Source of the DNA: DATAFT01 sp035544635
Lineage (GTDB): Bacteria; Acidobacteriota; Thermoanaerobaculia; Multivoradales; Multivoraceae
Direction of reading: 5' to 3'
Length of the DNA stretch: 39,581 nucleotides
NCBI GenBank assembly: GCA_035544635.1
Contig: DATKDQ010000320.1
Coordinates: forward strand, 1 to 39,581
Each line of letters opens with the position of its first letter. The first letter of the stretch is position 1. The notes under the pieces were generated by a model. That model was not told where the DNA came from, did no database searches, and saw only the letters and a program-made list of their open reading frames with translations. Positions 26,510 through 33,819 of the stretch are shown piece by piece. The position numbers and the translations under genes were made by a program.

Positions 26510-27865
26510 GTGGCGGGGATCTTCAAGGCGTACGACGTCCGCGGCATCTACCCGACCGAGATCGACGAGCCGATGGCGAAAGCCATCGGGCTCGCCCTGC
26601 CGGCGGTGCTCGACGATACCGACCTGGCCCCGGGCAGGAGCATCGTCGTCGGGCGCGACATGCGACCCTCGAGCGTCCCGCTCCAGGCCGCGCTGGTCGA
26701 AGGGTTGCTCGCGGCCGGCCTCGACGTGATCGACGTCGGTCTGGTCACGACGCCGATGAGCTACTTCGCCGTCGGCCATCTCGGCGCCGCCGGCGGCGTG
26801 CAGGTGACGGCGAGCCACAACCCGCCCCAGTACAACGGCTTCAAGTTCTCCAAGCGCGACGCGCGTCCGGTGTCGGGCGATCGCGGCATCCCCGAGCTCG
26901 AGCGCCGCGTGACCGGCGGCGTGCTCTACGGCTCCGACCGGCGGGGCCGGGCCACCGCGACCGACGTCATGCCCGCCTACCGCGAGCACGTTCTGCGCTT
27001 CCTCCGCCCGGTGCCGGGTGCGCGCCGCCTCAAGGTGGCGGTCGACGCCGCGAACGGCATGGGGTGCTTGTACCGGCCGCTGCTGGAGGAAGCGGGAATC
27101 GATCTCGAGCTCCTCTACTTCGAGCTCGACGGTACTTTCCCCAACCACGAGCCCAACCCGCTGAAGCTCGAGAACCTGGCCGATCTCTGCCGCCGCGTGC
27201 GCGAGACCGGCGCCGATCTCGGAGTGTCCTTCGACGGCGACGCCGATCGCGCCGCGTTCGTCGACGAGCGCGGCGAGCCGGTGGGCTCCGACCTCGCGAC
27301 CGCGCTCATCGCCGGCGAGCTGCTCGCGCGCGAACCGGGCAAGGCGGTGGTCTACGACCTGCGCTCGTCACGCGCGGTGGCGGAGCACATCACGGCGAGC
27401 GGCGGCATCCCGATTCGCGAGCGCGTCGGCCACTCCTTCATCAAGGCCACGCTGCGCCGGCACCACGGGATCTTCGGCGGCGAGCTCGCCGGCCACTACT
27501 ACTTCCGCGACAACTATCACGCCGACTGCTCGCTCGCCGCGGTGTTCGAGATCTTGAACGTGCTGCGCGCGAGCGGCCGGAGCCTGTCCGAGCTGGTGGC
27601 GCCGCTCCAGCGCTACTGGAAGACCCAGGAGATCAACTTCGAGGTCGAGGACAAGGCGGGCGCGATGGCGGAGCTCGCGCGCCGCTTCTCGGACGGCGAG
27701 ATCGACTACCTCGACGGCATCACCGTGCAGTACCCGGACTGGTGGTTCAACGTGCGGCCGTCGAACACCGAGCCGCTGCTCCGCCTGGTGCTCGAGGCGG
27801 ACACCCGAGAGAAGCTCGACGAGAAGCGGGCGATCCTGGTCGGCTTCCTCGGCGAGCCGGTGTGA
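26510..27865 (+). CDS. Phosphomannomutase/phosphoglucomutase
   Basis: A 451-residue alpha-D-phosphohexomutase starting at GTG 26510 with an AAAGGG ribosome site eight bases upstream. The four domains are clear: the phosphoserine loop TASHNPPQYNG (S102), the metal loop DGDADR (242-247), the sugar loop GGELAGHYYF, and the phosphate-binding RPSNTEP near the C-terminus. This arrangement matches AlgC/ManB-type enzymes, which interconvert hexose 1- and 6-phosphates for nucleotide-sugar synthesis. The glycosyltransferases and epimerase elsewhere in the window are logical consumers. It is probably co-transcribed with ileS, from which it is separated by two bases. A GTG at 26504 overlapping the ileS stop is an alternative start. 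Confidence 0.92.
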   Translation: MAGIFKAYDVRGIYPTEIDEPMAKAIGLALPAVLDDTDLAPGRSIVVGRDMRPSSVPLQAALVEGLLAAGLDVIDVGLVTTPMSYFAVGHLGAAGGVQVTASHNPPQYNGFKFSKRDARPVSGDRGIPELERRVTGGVLYGSDRRGRATATDVMPAYREHVLRFLRPVPGARRLKVAVDAANGMGCLYRPLLEEAGIDLELLYFELDGTFPNHEPNPLKLENLADLCRRVRETGADLGVSFDGDADRAAFVDERGEPVGSDLATALIAGELLAREPGKAVVYDLRSSRAVAEHITASGGIPIRERVGHSFIKATLRRHHGIFGGELAGHYYFRDNYHADCSLAAVFEILNVLRASGRSLSELVAPLQRYWKTQEINFEVEDKAGAMAELARRFSDGEIDYLDGITVQYPDWWFNVRPSNTEPLLRLVLEADTREKLDEKRAILVGFLGEPV

Positions 27866-27931
27866 GCCCGGTTTCGATCCTGCCGAGCCCTGGGCCCGCT
27901 CGAGACCCGACCCGGAGTCGAGGTCCGACCC

Positions 27932-28624
27932 TCAGCGCCGCCCGCCGAGGAGCCCGGCGCGCATCAGGAAGTAGAGCAGGGTCAGGAGCGTCGAGACCGC
28001 GGCGGCGACGTAGGTCAGCGCGGCCGCGTTCAAGACCTTGGCCATGCCCTGGCGCTCGCTGTCGAGGACGATGCCCTGGGCGAAGGCGAGCTTCTTGGCG
28101 CGCGCCGAGGCGTCGAACTCGACCGGCAGGGTCACGAGCTGGAACAGCAGCACCATGGAGAACAGGACCGCGCCCACCAGCACCATGTTCATGCTGCCGA
28201 GGATGAGCCCGAACAGCATCACCATGTAGCCGATGCTCGACCCGATGTTGGCGGTCGGCACCAGGAGCGAGCGCAGCCACAGCGGCGCGTACTTCTGCGC
28301 GTGCTGGATGGCATGGCCGGCCTCGTGACAGGCGACGCCGATCGCGGCGACCGAGGGCTGGTCGTAGACCGGCTCGGACAGCGCCAGCTTCTTCGTCACC
28401 GGGTTGTAGTGGTCGGAGAGACGGCCGTGCGTGCGCACGATCTGTACGTCGTCGATGCCGGCGCTCTGGAGCAGCCGGTGCGCGGCCTGCGCCCCGGTGA
28501 GACCGGTCGCCGCGCGCACCTTGGAGTACTTGTTGAACGCCGAGCGGGTCTTGAAGCTGGCCCAGAGCGACAGCGCCAGGCCGGGCAGGATGAACAGCAG
28601 ATAGGTCGGATCGAACATGAGCAT
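27932..28624 (-). CDS. YugP-type membrane zinc metalloprotease
   Basis: A 230-residue integral membrane protein of the Zn-dependent neutral protease 2 (YugP) family. A transmembrane segment near residues 7-22 is followed by a cytoplasmic or periplasmic loop with the zinc motif HEAGH (H100, E101, H104) in VACHEAGHAIQHAQ. Two or three further hydrophobic segments lie at about 125-165 and 205-225. The EFDASARAKKLA stretch supplies the likely third ligand region. Length is normal. Function in most bacteria is unproven, with membrane-protein quality control suspected. It stands alone on the minus strand, convergent with the phosphohexomutase. The 225-bp upstream gap contains nothing firm, apart from a small AGGA-loop hairpin at 28645-28658. 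Confidence 0.88.
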   Translation of the reverse strand: MLMFDPTYLLFILPGLALSLWASFKTRSAFNKYSKVRAATGLTGAQAAHRLLQSAGIDDVQIVRTHGRLSDHYNPVTKKLALSEPVYDQPSVAAIGVACHEAGHAIQHAQKYAPLWLRSLLVPTANIGSSIGYMVMLFGLILGSMNMVLVGAVLFSMVLLFQLVTLPVEFDASARAKKLAFAQGIVLDSERQGMAKVLNAAALTYVAAAVSTLLTLLYFLMRAGLLGGRR

Positions 28625-28849
28625 GATCGGCGTAGCCTCCGTGGCCGCGAGGACGCGGTATACCTCTTACAACGCGTTTCGGCGTCGCTCCATTTCCTTC
28701 CCAGGCTCGGCGAGCCCCGGCTCATTGTACCGAGAGAAGCTCCTGCTCCACGCCCGCGCGGCGCGGGCCGGCGTCACTGGTTCGATTCGGCGGACTCCGG
28801 GAGCGTCCGTGCGCCTAGCCACGGCGGCCCGAGGCGAGCCCTGCTCGAG

Positions 28850-29686
28850 CTACAGCATCTCCTCCGACTGCTCGCCGTACAGGATCGGCGGGCCGGTCGG
28901 CGCCCCGACCGCCGGGTCCGGCTCGAGCGTGAGGAAGGCCCCGCTCATCTCTCCCGGCATCCGCTCGGCCGCGAGGGCGACCGGAACGCCTTTCTCGGGA
29001 CGGAACGAACCGCCCGCCACCGGCTTGCCGTCGACCACGAACCAGAGCACGTAGTAGGAGCCCTGGCGGCAGGGCTCGAGGTCGCGCGCCGCCAGGAACC
29101 ACTGCTGGCGATCGCCGTCGAAGTACACGGCGGCCCGCGCCACCGGCTGCGCCGGCCGCTCGCCCCAGGGACGCAGCGGGCAGACGCGCATGCCGGCCGA
29201 CGTGAAGACGCCGCGCAGCCGTGCGAGCTCGGCGCGCGTATCCCGCAGCTCGGCCTGGGTGCCCGCGATCTCGTGGAGCTGGCGCTCGAGCGCGGTGATC
29301 GTCCGTTGCTGGAGGGCGCGATCGCGAGCGAGCCAGCCGCTCGCGAGCGCGAGCCCGAGCGAGAGCGCCGCGAGCGCAGCCGCCATCGCGACCGAGAGGC
29401 GGCGCCGGTTGTGCCGCAGCGGCGCCGGTGACGCGCCTGGGCGCACGCTCTCGCGCTGGGAGTCCTGCGGGAACCGCTCCCGGCGCGCGCTCGCCAGCAG
29501 CTCGTCGCGCCGTCCGGCACGCGGCGCCACCGGTTCGAGCGCGTAGGGCAGAAGGCCCGAGAGCTCGGTGTACTCGCGCCACAAGCGCCGCTCGTCCCCC
29601 TTGAGGTCGAGCCCGGGATCCTCGAGGCCGGGGTGATCGACGCGCTGCAGCACGCGTTCGAGGATGTCGTCCTCGCGATCGCTCAC
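28850..29686 (-). CDS. Anti-sigma factor, RskA-like C-terminal domain
   Basis: A 278-residue single-pass membrane protein starting at GTG 29686, overlapping the sigma-factor stop (GTGA). The cytoplasmic N-terminus (about 1-95) should bind the sigma factor but has no HxxxCxxC zinc motif. A transmembrane helix runs about 97-118 (LSVAMAAALAALSLGLALAS), followed by a coiled-coil (TALERQLHEIAGTQAELRDT). The extracytoplasmic C-terminus, from about residue 165, carries an RskA pattern (AAVYFDGDRQQWFLAARDL, YYVLWFVVDGKPVAGGSFRP). RskA-type anti-sigma factors release sigma after regulated proteolysis or redox change. Two cysteines in the outer domain (C169, C206) could form a disulphide, which is only an inference. 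Confidence 0.85.
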   Translation of the reverse strand: MSDREDDILERVLQRVDHPGLEDPGLDLKGDERRLWREYTELSGLLPYALEPVAPRAGRRDELLASARRERFPQDSQRESVRPGASPAPLRHNRRRLSVAMAAALAALSLGLALASGWLARDRALQQRTITALERQLHEIAGTQAELRDTRAELARLRGVFTSAGMRVCPLRPWGERPAQPVARAAVYFDGDRQQWFLAARDLEPCRQGSYYVLWFVVDGKPVAGGSFRPEKGVPVALAAERMPGEMSGAFLTLEPDPAVGAPTGPPILYGEQSEEML

Positions 29687-30282
29687 AGCAGCTCTCCGAG
29701 GTCCGGTTCGAGCGCCTTGCGCAGCTTCTTCATGGCCAAGAGGGTGCGAGTCTTCACCGTGCCGAGCGGAGTGCCGGTGCGTTCGGCGATCTCGTTCTGA
29801 GTGAGACCGCGGAAGAAAGCGAGCTCGATCACCTCCCGCTGCTCTGCCGGAAGCGCCTGGAGCGCACCCGAGATCCTCGCTCTCCGCTCCGCGAAGAATA
29901 CGTTCCGCAGCCCTTCGGGGGATGCATCCGTCCTCGGGTCCTCCACATGGGACTCGGCGGCGACCCGGTCGGCGACGCGGCGGTTGCGCAACCGGTCGAT
30001 GGCCCGGCTGCGGGCGATCAGGGAAAGCCAGCCCGAGACCGAGGAGCGCGCCGGGTCGTAGCGCGACGCCTGCCGCCAGACCTGGAGAAAGACCTCCTGG
30101 ACCACGTCGTCGGCGTCCCCGGCGCTGCCCAGGATCCGAGCGCAGATCGCGAGCAGGGTGGGCGCGAAACGATCGTAGAGCACGCCCAGGGCGGACTCGT
30201 CGCGCTCGGCGATGCGCGCCAGGAGCTCGGCGTCCCGCGGCGGCGCGGGCAGCGTGCCCTGCGTCGTGTCCGGGATCGGCAT
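29683..30282 (-). CDS. ECF sigma factor, SigK-like
   Basis: A 199-residue sigma-70 family ECF protein starting MPIPDTTQGT. Region 2 appears as YDRFAPTLLAICARILGSAG, followed by DADDVVQEVFLQVWRQA and WLSLIARSRAIDRLRNRR for -10 recognition and melting. Region 4 is LPAEQREVIELAFFRGLTQN with EIAERTGTPLGTVKTR as the -35-binding helix-turn-helix. Pairing with an RskA-like anti-sigma resembles the SigK/RskA group. It directs RNA polymerase to a stress regulon that cannot be read here. The overlap with the anti-sigma gene ensures coupled synthesis, as is usual. Confidence 0.92.
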   Translation of the reverse strand: MPIPDTTQGTLPAPPRDAELLARIAERDESALGVLYDRFAPTLLAICARILGSAGDADDVVQEVFLQVWRQASRYDPARSSVSGWLSLIARSRAIDRLRNRRVADRVAAESHVEDPRTDASPEGLRNVFFAERRARISGALQALPAEQREVIELAFFRGLTQNEIAERTGTPLGTVKTRTLLAMKKLRKALEPDLGELL

Positions 30283-30329
30283 CGGTGGGGTGACTTTGGC
30301 GCGGGCGGGCAGAGTAGGATAGCACGCGC

Positions 30330-30842
30330 ATGGCGAGACAGCGGCGCCTGACCGTGGGGCTGGTCGGCGGCGAGGCGTGCGCCGAGAGCGAGATCAAGCT
30401 GGCGTTCGAGACCGGCCGTCAGATCGCGCGCTCCGGCGCCGTCCTGATCTGCGGGGGCGGGAGCGGCGTGATGGAGGCCGGCTGCTCGGGGGCGAAGACG
30501 GCGAGCGGCGTGACCGTCGGCGTGATGCCCGGCGACGGCCCGGAGAGCTCCCCGCCCAACGACCACCTCGACTTCGTCCTCTACACCGGGCTCGGCCAGG
30601 GTCGCAACCAGATCGTCGTACTCTCCAGCGACGCGGTGATCGCGATCGGAGGCGAGTGGGGGACCCTCTCCGAGATCGCGATCGCCAAGAAGTACCGCAT
30701 ACCGGTCGTGCTGCTCCAGAGCTGGGCGGTCGAGGGACCGCACGGCCAGGGCCTCGACGACCTGCCCCGTGCGGCCAACGCCAAGGAGGCGGTGGCGAAG
30801 GCCGTGCGCCTGGCCCAGGGGCTGGAGTCCGCGGCTGAGTGA
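30330..30842 (+). CDS. LOG-family-like nucleotide-binding protein (TIGR00725 type)
   Basis: A 170-residue Rossmann protein starting MARQRRLTVGLVGG. It has the LOG-superfamily skeleton: LICGGGSGVMEAGCSGAK at residues about 38-55 in place of GGGxxGLMG, GRNQIVVLSSDAVIAIGG, and GEWGTLSEIAIAKK in place of PGGxGTxxE. This fits the TIGR00725 branch rather than the cytokinin-activating (LOG) lysine decarboxylase-like enzymes. The biochemical role of this branch is unclear; nucleotide monophosphate binding is likely. Its stop overlaps the start of the next hydrolase gene (GTGA), so the two are coupled. Confidence 0.82.
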   Translation: MARQRRLTVGLVGGEACAESEIKLAFETGRQIARSGAVLICGGGSGVMEAGCSGAKTASGVTVGVMPGDGPESSPPNDHLDFVLYTGLGQGRNQIVVLSSDAVIAIGGEWGTLSEIAIAKKYRIPVVLLQSWAVEGPHGQGLDDLPRAANAKEAVAKAVRLAQGLESAAE

Positions 30843-31507
30843 GAGCCGGCGAGCCGTTCCCGCTCCGCGGTCCAGCCGGCGCGCTCGAGGCGAGGCTCGA
30901 TCACCCGCCGGCGGCCCCCCGGTTTCGGGCGGTGGTCGCGCACCCCCACCCTCTCTACGGCGGGACCATGGACAACGCGGTGGTCGAGCTCGCCGCGAGC
31001 GCGGTCGTCGACGCCGGCGGTGAGGCGCTCCGGTTCAACTTCCGCGGCGTGGGACAGAGCGATGGCCAGCATGACGGCGGGGCCGGCGAGCGGCTCGACC
31101 TCGCGGCTGCGGCCGCGGCCCTCGGCGCGCGCCGGCCGGAGCTGCCGCTCGTCCTCGCGGGCTACTCCTTCGGCGCGGTCGCGACCCTGGAGCACCTCGC
31201 TCGCGGCGGCGATCCCGCCGCGGCCACGGGCGTGATCGGGGTCCTCCTCCTGGCTCCCCCGGTCACGCATTACGAGGGCGCCGGCTGGCGCCTGGGATCG
31301 CTGCGGGTGATGGTGATCTACGGCGAGCGCGACGCCCTCACTCCGCCGGCGCTGCTGCGCGAGCGGGCAGCGCGCTGGGGCGCCGCCGTCCGCTACCGGG
31401 CACTGCCCGGCGCCGGCCACGACCTGGGAGCGCTCGGCGCGCCGAACGCGCTCCAGTCGGCGCTCGGCTCCGCCCTCACCTTTCTAGCTCCGGAAAGCGC
31501 TGACTAG
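30839..31507 (+). CDS. Alpha/beta hydrolase (CocE/dienelactone-hydrolase-like small esterase)
   Basis: A 222-residue hydrolase starting at GTG 30839 in the stop of the LOG-like gene. Landmarks are AVVAHPHPLYGGTMDNAVV (oxyanion loop), FNFRGVGQSDG, the nucleophile elbow GYSFGAVA with Ser, VIYGERDALTPP with Asp, and LPGAGHDLG with His. The HPHPLYGGTMDN motif marks a widespread bacterial group of small hydrolases annotated as CPBP or alpha/beta hydrolases. No signal peptide is seen. Natural substrate is unknown. Its TAG stop is the first base pair of a 13-bp inverted repeat, which may form a hairpin in the transcript. Confidence 0.85.
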   Translation: MRAGEPFPLRGPAGALEARLDHPPAAPRFRAVVAHPHPLYGGTMDNAVVELAASAVVDAGGEALRFNFRGVGQSDGQHDGGAGERLDLAAAAAALGARRPELPLVLAGYSFGAVATLEHLARGGDPAAATGVIGVLLLAPPVTHYEGAGWRLGSLRVMVIYGERDALTPPALLRERAARWGAAVRYRALPGAGHDLGALGAPNALQSALGSALTFLAPESAD

Positions 31508-31567
31508 AAGTCTTGACCCCCAGGAATCCTTACAGATGAGTCAAGTTTGGCACCGGGTCAAGACTTC
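31507..31567. repeat. 13-bp inverted repeat with AT-richer centre, possible mobile-element footprint
   Basis: Arms GAAGTCTTGACCC (31507-31519) and GGGTCAAGACTTC (31555-31567) are perfectly complementary around 35 bases. The centre (31520-31554) contains AATCC, TTACAGATGAG and TCAAGTTTGG and is much less GC-rich than its surroundings. A second partial match, GTCAAG-TTTGG-CACC, lies beside the right arm. The element begins exactly at the hydrolase stop and lies between convergent genes. It may be a bidirectional terminator, but there is no T-run and the loop is long. A small non-autonomous element is the alternative. Confidence 0.55.
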
Positions 31568-31606
31568 CGAGCCGCGCGGCGCAGCCGCGCTTGGCGGGAA
31601 TCATCA

Positions 31607-31682
31607 GCTAGCGGGGCCGTGGTATGACCGCGCCTCGTCCGCGCGGCTCGCTGGGGAGTGGTGAAACCACGGCCCCGCTAGC
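31607..31682. repeat. Long-armed member of the hairpin family, coding the tdk C-terminus
   Basis: Arms GCTAGCGGGGCCGTGGT (31607-31623) and ACCACGGCCCCGCTAGC (31666-31682) pair over 17 bases around a 42-base centre. The arms share the GTGGT/ACCAC loop-proximal sequence and the TAGCGG foot of the other copies. The centre contains CCGCGCGG and GGTGAAACC, so an alternative short hairpin with loop GAA can form from the right side. About 35 bases outside (31570-31590) is a degenerate GCCGCGCGG tag. The whole element is read through as the last 24 codons plus stop of tdk. Confidence 0.65.
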
Positions 31683-32303
31683 AGTTTCCGGAGCCGCGCC
31701 GGCCTCCTCCGCCGACTCACGAGGCCGCGAGAGGCCGAGCTCGTAGCACACGCGGCACCGCGCTTCGTAGGACTCGCCGTCGCCCACCTGGACCAGCTCT
31801 TCGCCGCCGGCGGTGCGCTGGGTGAAGTGCGCCGGCGAGCCGCAGACGACGCAGATGGCGTGCATCTTGTCGACGAACTCGGCGAGTGAGAGCAGGACCG
31901 GCATGGGTCCGAACGGCCGGCGCAGGAAGTCCTGGTCGAGGCCGGCGACGATCACCCGTACACCGCGATCGGCGAGCTCGGTGGCGAGATCGACCAGCCC
32001 CTGATCGAAGAACTGCGCCTCGTCGATCCCCACCACCTGGACGTCGGGCGCGAGCGCGGCGGCGAGCTCACGACTGTCGCGCACCGAGCGCGCCGACACC
32101 TCGCGTAGATCGCGCGTCACCACGCGCTCGGGGAGGTGCCGGTTGTCGGCGGTGGGCTTGAACACCTGGACCTTCTGGCGCGCGATGATGGCGCGCCGGA
32201 GCCGCCGCAGGAGCTCCTCGCTCTTCCCCGAGAACATGCCGCCGGTGATGACCTCGATCTGGCCGGCAGAGCGCCCTCTCGAGTCCGGATCGTTGGTGCG
32301 CAT
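31608..32303 (-). CDS. tdk: Thymidine kinase, with repeat-derived C-terminal tail
   Basis: A 231-residue type II thymidine kinase, starting MRTNDPDSRGRSAGQ. It has the P-loop GGMFSGKSEEL (21-31), the DEAQFF block (94-99), and the lasso and zinc cysteines C151, C154, C183 and C186. It phosphorylates thymidine in the salvage route. Family members usually end within about 10-15 residues of the last zinc cysteine; here the chain continues to 231. Residues 208-231 (ASGAVV...RPR) are encoded by the palindromic repeat at 31607-31682, which supplies the TAG stop. This suggests that the repeat landed at the 3' end and replaced the original terminus without harming the core enzyme. Confidence 0.92.
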   Translation of the reverse strand: MRTNDPDSRGRSAGQIEVITGGMFSGKSEELLRRLRRAIIARQKVQVFKPTADNRHLPERVVTRDLREVSARSVRDSRELAAALAPDVQVVGIDEAQFFDQGLVDLATELADRGVRVIVAGLDQDFLRRPFGPMPVLLSLAEFVDKMHAICVVCGSPAHFTQRTAGGEELVQVGDGESYEARCRVCYELGLSRPRESAEEAGAAPETASGAVVSPLPSEPRGRGAVIPRPR

Positions 32304-32324
32304 CGGCGCCGGATCGTATCAACC

Positions 32325-32491
32325 TGCGTAGCGGAGGGAATGCTAACCAGCATTCCCGTAGCCATGCGCCGTCCTCGGCGCCGAAAACATGCGTAGCGGA
32401 GGGAGTGCTAAACAGCACTCCCGTAGCCATGCGCCGTCCTCGGCGCCGAAAACATGCGTAGCGGAGGGAGTGCTAAACAGCACTCCCGTAG
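32325..32491. repeat. Tandem array of bipartite hairpin repeats, 65-bp period
   Basis: Two full units (32325-32389 and 32390-32454) and a partial third (32455-32491). Variable hairpins are GGGAATGCT/AGCATTCCC (32336-32344, 32349-32357, loop AACC), then GGGAGTGCT/AGCACTCCC (32401-32409, 32414-32422, loop AAAC) and the same again at 32466-32474 and 32479-32487. Units 1 and 2 differ at one stem position, A-T against G-C, a compensated change. Each unit has GTAGC on both feet of the stem, then GCGCCG, TCCT, CGGCGC as the constant hairpin (for example 32366-32381) and GAAAACA. The array fills the gap between the HAD gene and tdk and touches the HAD stop codon. Confidence 0.8.
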
Positions 32492-33199
32492 CTACGCGCG
32501 GGTGGCGTCGGCCAGCGACTCGAGCAGTGCGTCGAGCTCGAGCGTCGCGAGGTCGCCCACCACGAGGTGGGCGGCGCCGAGCGCCGCCTTCGGATAGCTG
32601 TGCGCGACGGCGAGGGTGATCAGGCCGGCTCCCGACGCCGCCTCGATCCCCCACGGGCTGTCCTCGATGGCGAGCACCTCGTGGGGATGGAAGAGCCGCG
32701 GCGGGAGGGGTGGCAGGCCGTTGAGCTCCTCGAGGGCCCTGCGGTAGCCCTCGGGGTCGGGCTTGCCATCGACGACGTCCTCGGCCGCCACGATGGTCTT
32801 GAACAGATGCGCGATCCCGGCCTGACGCAGCGCACCTTCGACCTCGCCGCGCAGGGCCCCGCTCACCACGCCCAGCGTGAGTCCCGCGGCGGACGCCTCG
32901 CGCACCAGCTCGAGCGCGCCGCCGAAGAACGGGAACCCGTCGCTGCGAATGCGCTCCTGGTAGTAGCTCGCCTTGCGCGCGACCAGGCGCATGATCTGGG
33001 CCTGGTCGATGCGGCGGCCGGCCTCCTCCATCGCGGCGGCGAAGCAGCGCCGGTCGTCGAGGCCGAGATACCGGGCGAAGTACTCGTCCTGCCGCAGGGT
33101 GAGGCCCTCCTCACCCAGCACCCTGGCGAAGAGCGCCAGATGCAGCGGCTCGTCGTCGACCAGCACACCGTTGAAATCGAAGAGGATGGCGCGCAGCAC
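32492..33199 (-). CDS. HAD-superfamily phosphatase (beta-phosphoglucomutase-like)
   Basis: A 235-residue subfamily I HAD protein starting MLRAILFDFNGVLVDDEPLH. Motif I is usually DxDxx; here it is DFNGVLVD, with the nucleophile Asp kept and Asn at the second acid-base position, as in several beta-phosphoglucomutase-like or phosphonatase relatives with altered chemistry. Motif II is VVSGALRGE, motif III is DGKPDPEGY with the Lys, and motif IV is AIEDSPWGIEAA. The cap domain lies at about 15-85. The substitution D-to-N at the general acid position may slow or alter phosphatase activity. The substrate is unknown. It is followed on the same strand by the repeat array and tdk. Confidence 0.85.
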   Translation of the reverse strand: MLRAILFDFNGVLVDDEPLHLALFARVLGEEGLTLRQDEYFARYLGLDDRRCFAAAMEEAGRRIDQAQIMRLVARKASYYQERIRSDGFPFFGGALELVREASAAGLTLGVVSGALRGEVEGALRQAGIAHLFKTIVAAEDVVDGKPDPEGYRRALEELNGLPPLPPRLFHPHEVLAIEDSPWGIEAASGAGLITLAVAHSYPKAALGAAHLVVGDLATLELDALLESLADATRA

Positions 33200-33213
33200 C
33201 TGCGCGGATCATA

Positions 33214-33235
33214 GCGCCGGCCGGGCGCCGGCCGG
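33214..33235. repeat. 11-bp tandem duplication upstream of iscA-like gene
   Basis: GCGCCGGCCGG occurs twice in direct succession (33214-33224 and 33225-33235), just upstream of the minus-strand HAD gene start. Each unit is partly self-complementary and can form GC-rich hairpins. The rest of the 228-bp gap (33236-33332) holds nothing recognised before the iscA promoter. Confidence 0.4.
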
Positions 33236-33332
33236 CGGTCGTCCACCCGCCCCGCCTTCCGAAGCGGCACCCCGTCCGCTGCTCCAGCGTGGGCCCCGGA
33301 GCCCGGCGGAGGGGGCTTCGAGCCGTGCCGAT

Positions 33333-33361
33333 TTGACTTGTGGGTGCGCGGTGGCTATCTT
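33333..33361 (+). promoter_or_regulatory. Sigma-70-type promoter of the iscA-like gene
   Basis: TTGACT (33333-33338) and TATCTT (33356-33361) are separated by the ideal 17 bases. The start of transcription would fall near 33368, leaving a leader of about 60 bases before the ATG at 33428. It is the best -35/-10 pair seen in the window and stands out against the GC-rich background. Confidence 0.6.
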
Positions 33362-33427
33362 GTTAGGGGACAATGTGTAAGGGCCGTCTCCACCGACCAG
33401 GTGCGAGCGGTCCTCCGAGTCCAGACG

Positions 33428-33814
33428 ATGACGATTGCGACCCCTCCCACCCAAGCACCAGCTCCGGCGCCCGGCGCGCCGGCGGGGCCGGTCCTCCTCA
33501 CCGAGAAGGCGCTCCGGATGGTGAAGCTGACCCGCGAGCAGGAGGGGATGGACCCGGCTTGCGGGCTGCGGATCGCGGTGCGCGGCGGCGGCTGCAGCGG
33601 CTTCGAGTACGCGATCGACTTCGAGCGGGAGCCGCGCGAGAACGACCTCGTCCTCGAGTACGACGGGCTCAAGCTCTACATCGATCCGATCAGCGGCCGG
33701 TTCCTCGAAGGCACGACCATCGACTACAGCCTCGGCATGACCGGCACCGGCTTCAAGTTTCACAATCCGAAGGCCGCGGGCACCTGCGGCTGCGGCTCCT
33801 CCTTCTCGGTCTGA
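33428..33814 (+). CDS. IscA/ErpA-type iron-sulfur cluster carrier
   Basis: A 128-residue A-type carrier. The core starts near residue 21 (PVLLTEKALRMVKLTREQEG), after a proline/alanine-rich N-terminus (TPPTQAPAPAPGAPAG). The three cluster-binding cysteines are C56 in GGGCSGFEY and C120 and C122 in TCGCGSSFS. It accepts and transfers Fe-S clusters to target apoproteins. A ygfZ-like gene follows end to end on the opposite strand, only five bases away. YgfZ and IscA/ErpA act together in maturation of 4Fe-4S proteins such as MiaB in E. coli, so the adjacency makes functional sense even though the genes are convergent. Confidence 0.92.
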   Translation: MTIATPPTQAPAPAPGAPAGPVLLTEKALRMVKLTREQEGMDPACGLRIAVRGGGCSGFEYAIDFEREPRENDLVLEYDGLKLYIDPISGRFLEGTTIDYSLGMTGTGFKFHNPKAAGTCGCGSSFSV

Positions 33815-33819
33815 CCGCG

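Noticed and set aside
27866..27931. Possible terminator between the phosphohexomutase and YugP genes.
   Set aside because: Only a weak CTCGA-type inverted repeat with no T-run was seen.
28645..28658. CCGCG-AGGA-CGCGG hairpin resembling the constant part of the repeat family.
   Set aside because: The loop matches but the stem is shorter and different, and no variable hairpin lies beside it, so chance cannot be excluded.
28779..28788. GGTTCGATTC, resembling a tRNA T-loop.
   Set aside because: No matching acceptor stem, anticodon arm or D arm could be laid out around it.
32325..32491. CRISPR array considered for the 65-bp tandem unit.
   Set aside because: The whole unit is repeated with no unique spacers, only two and a half copies exist, and no cas genes are nearby.
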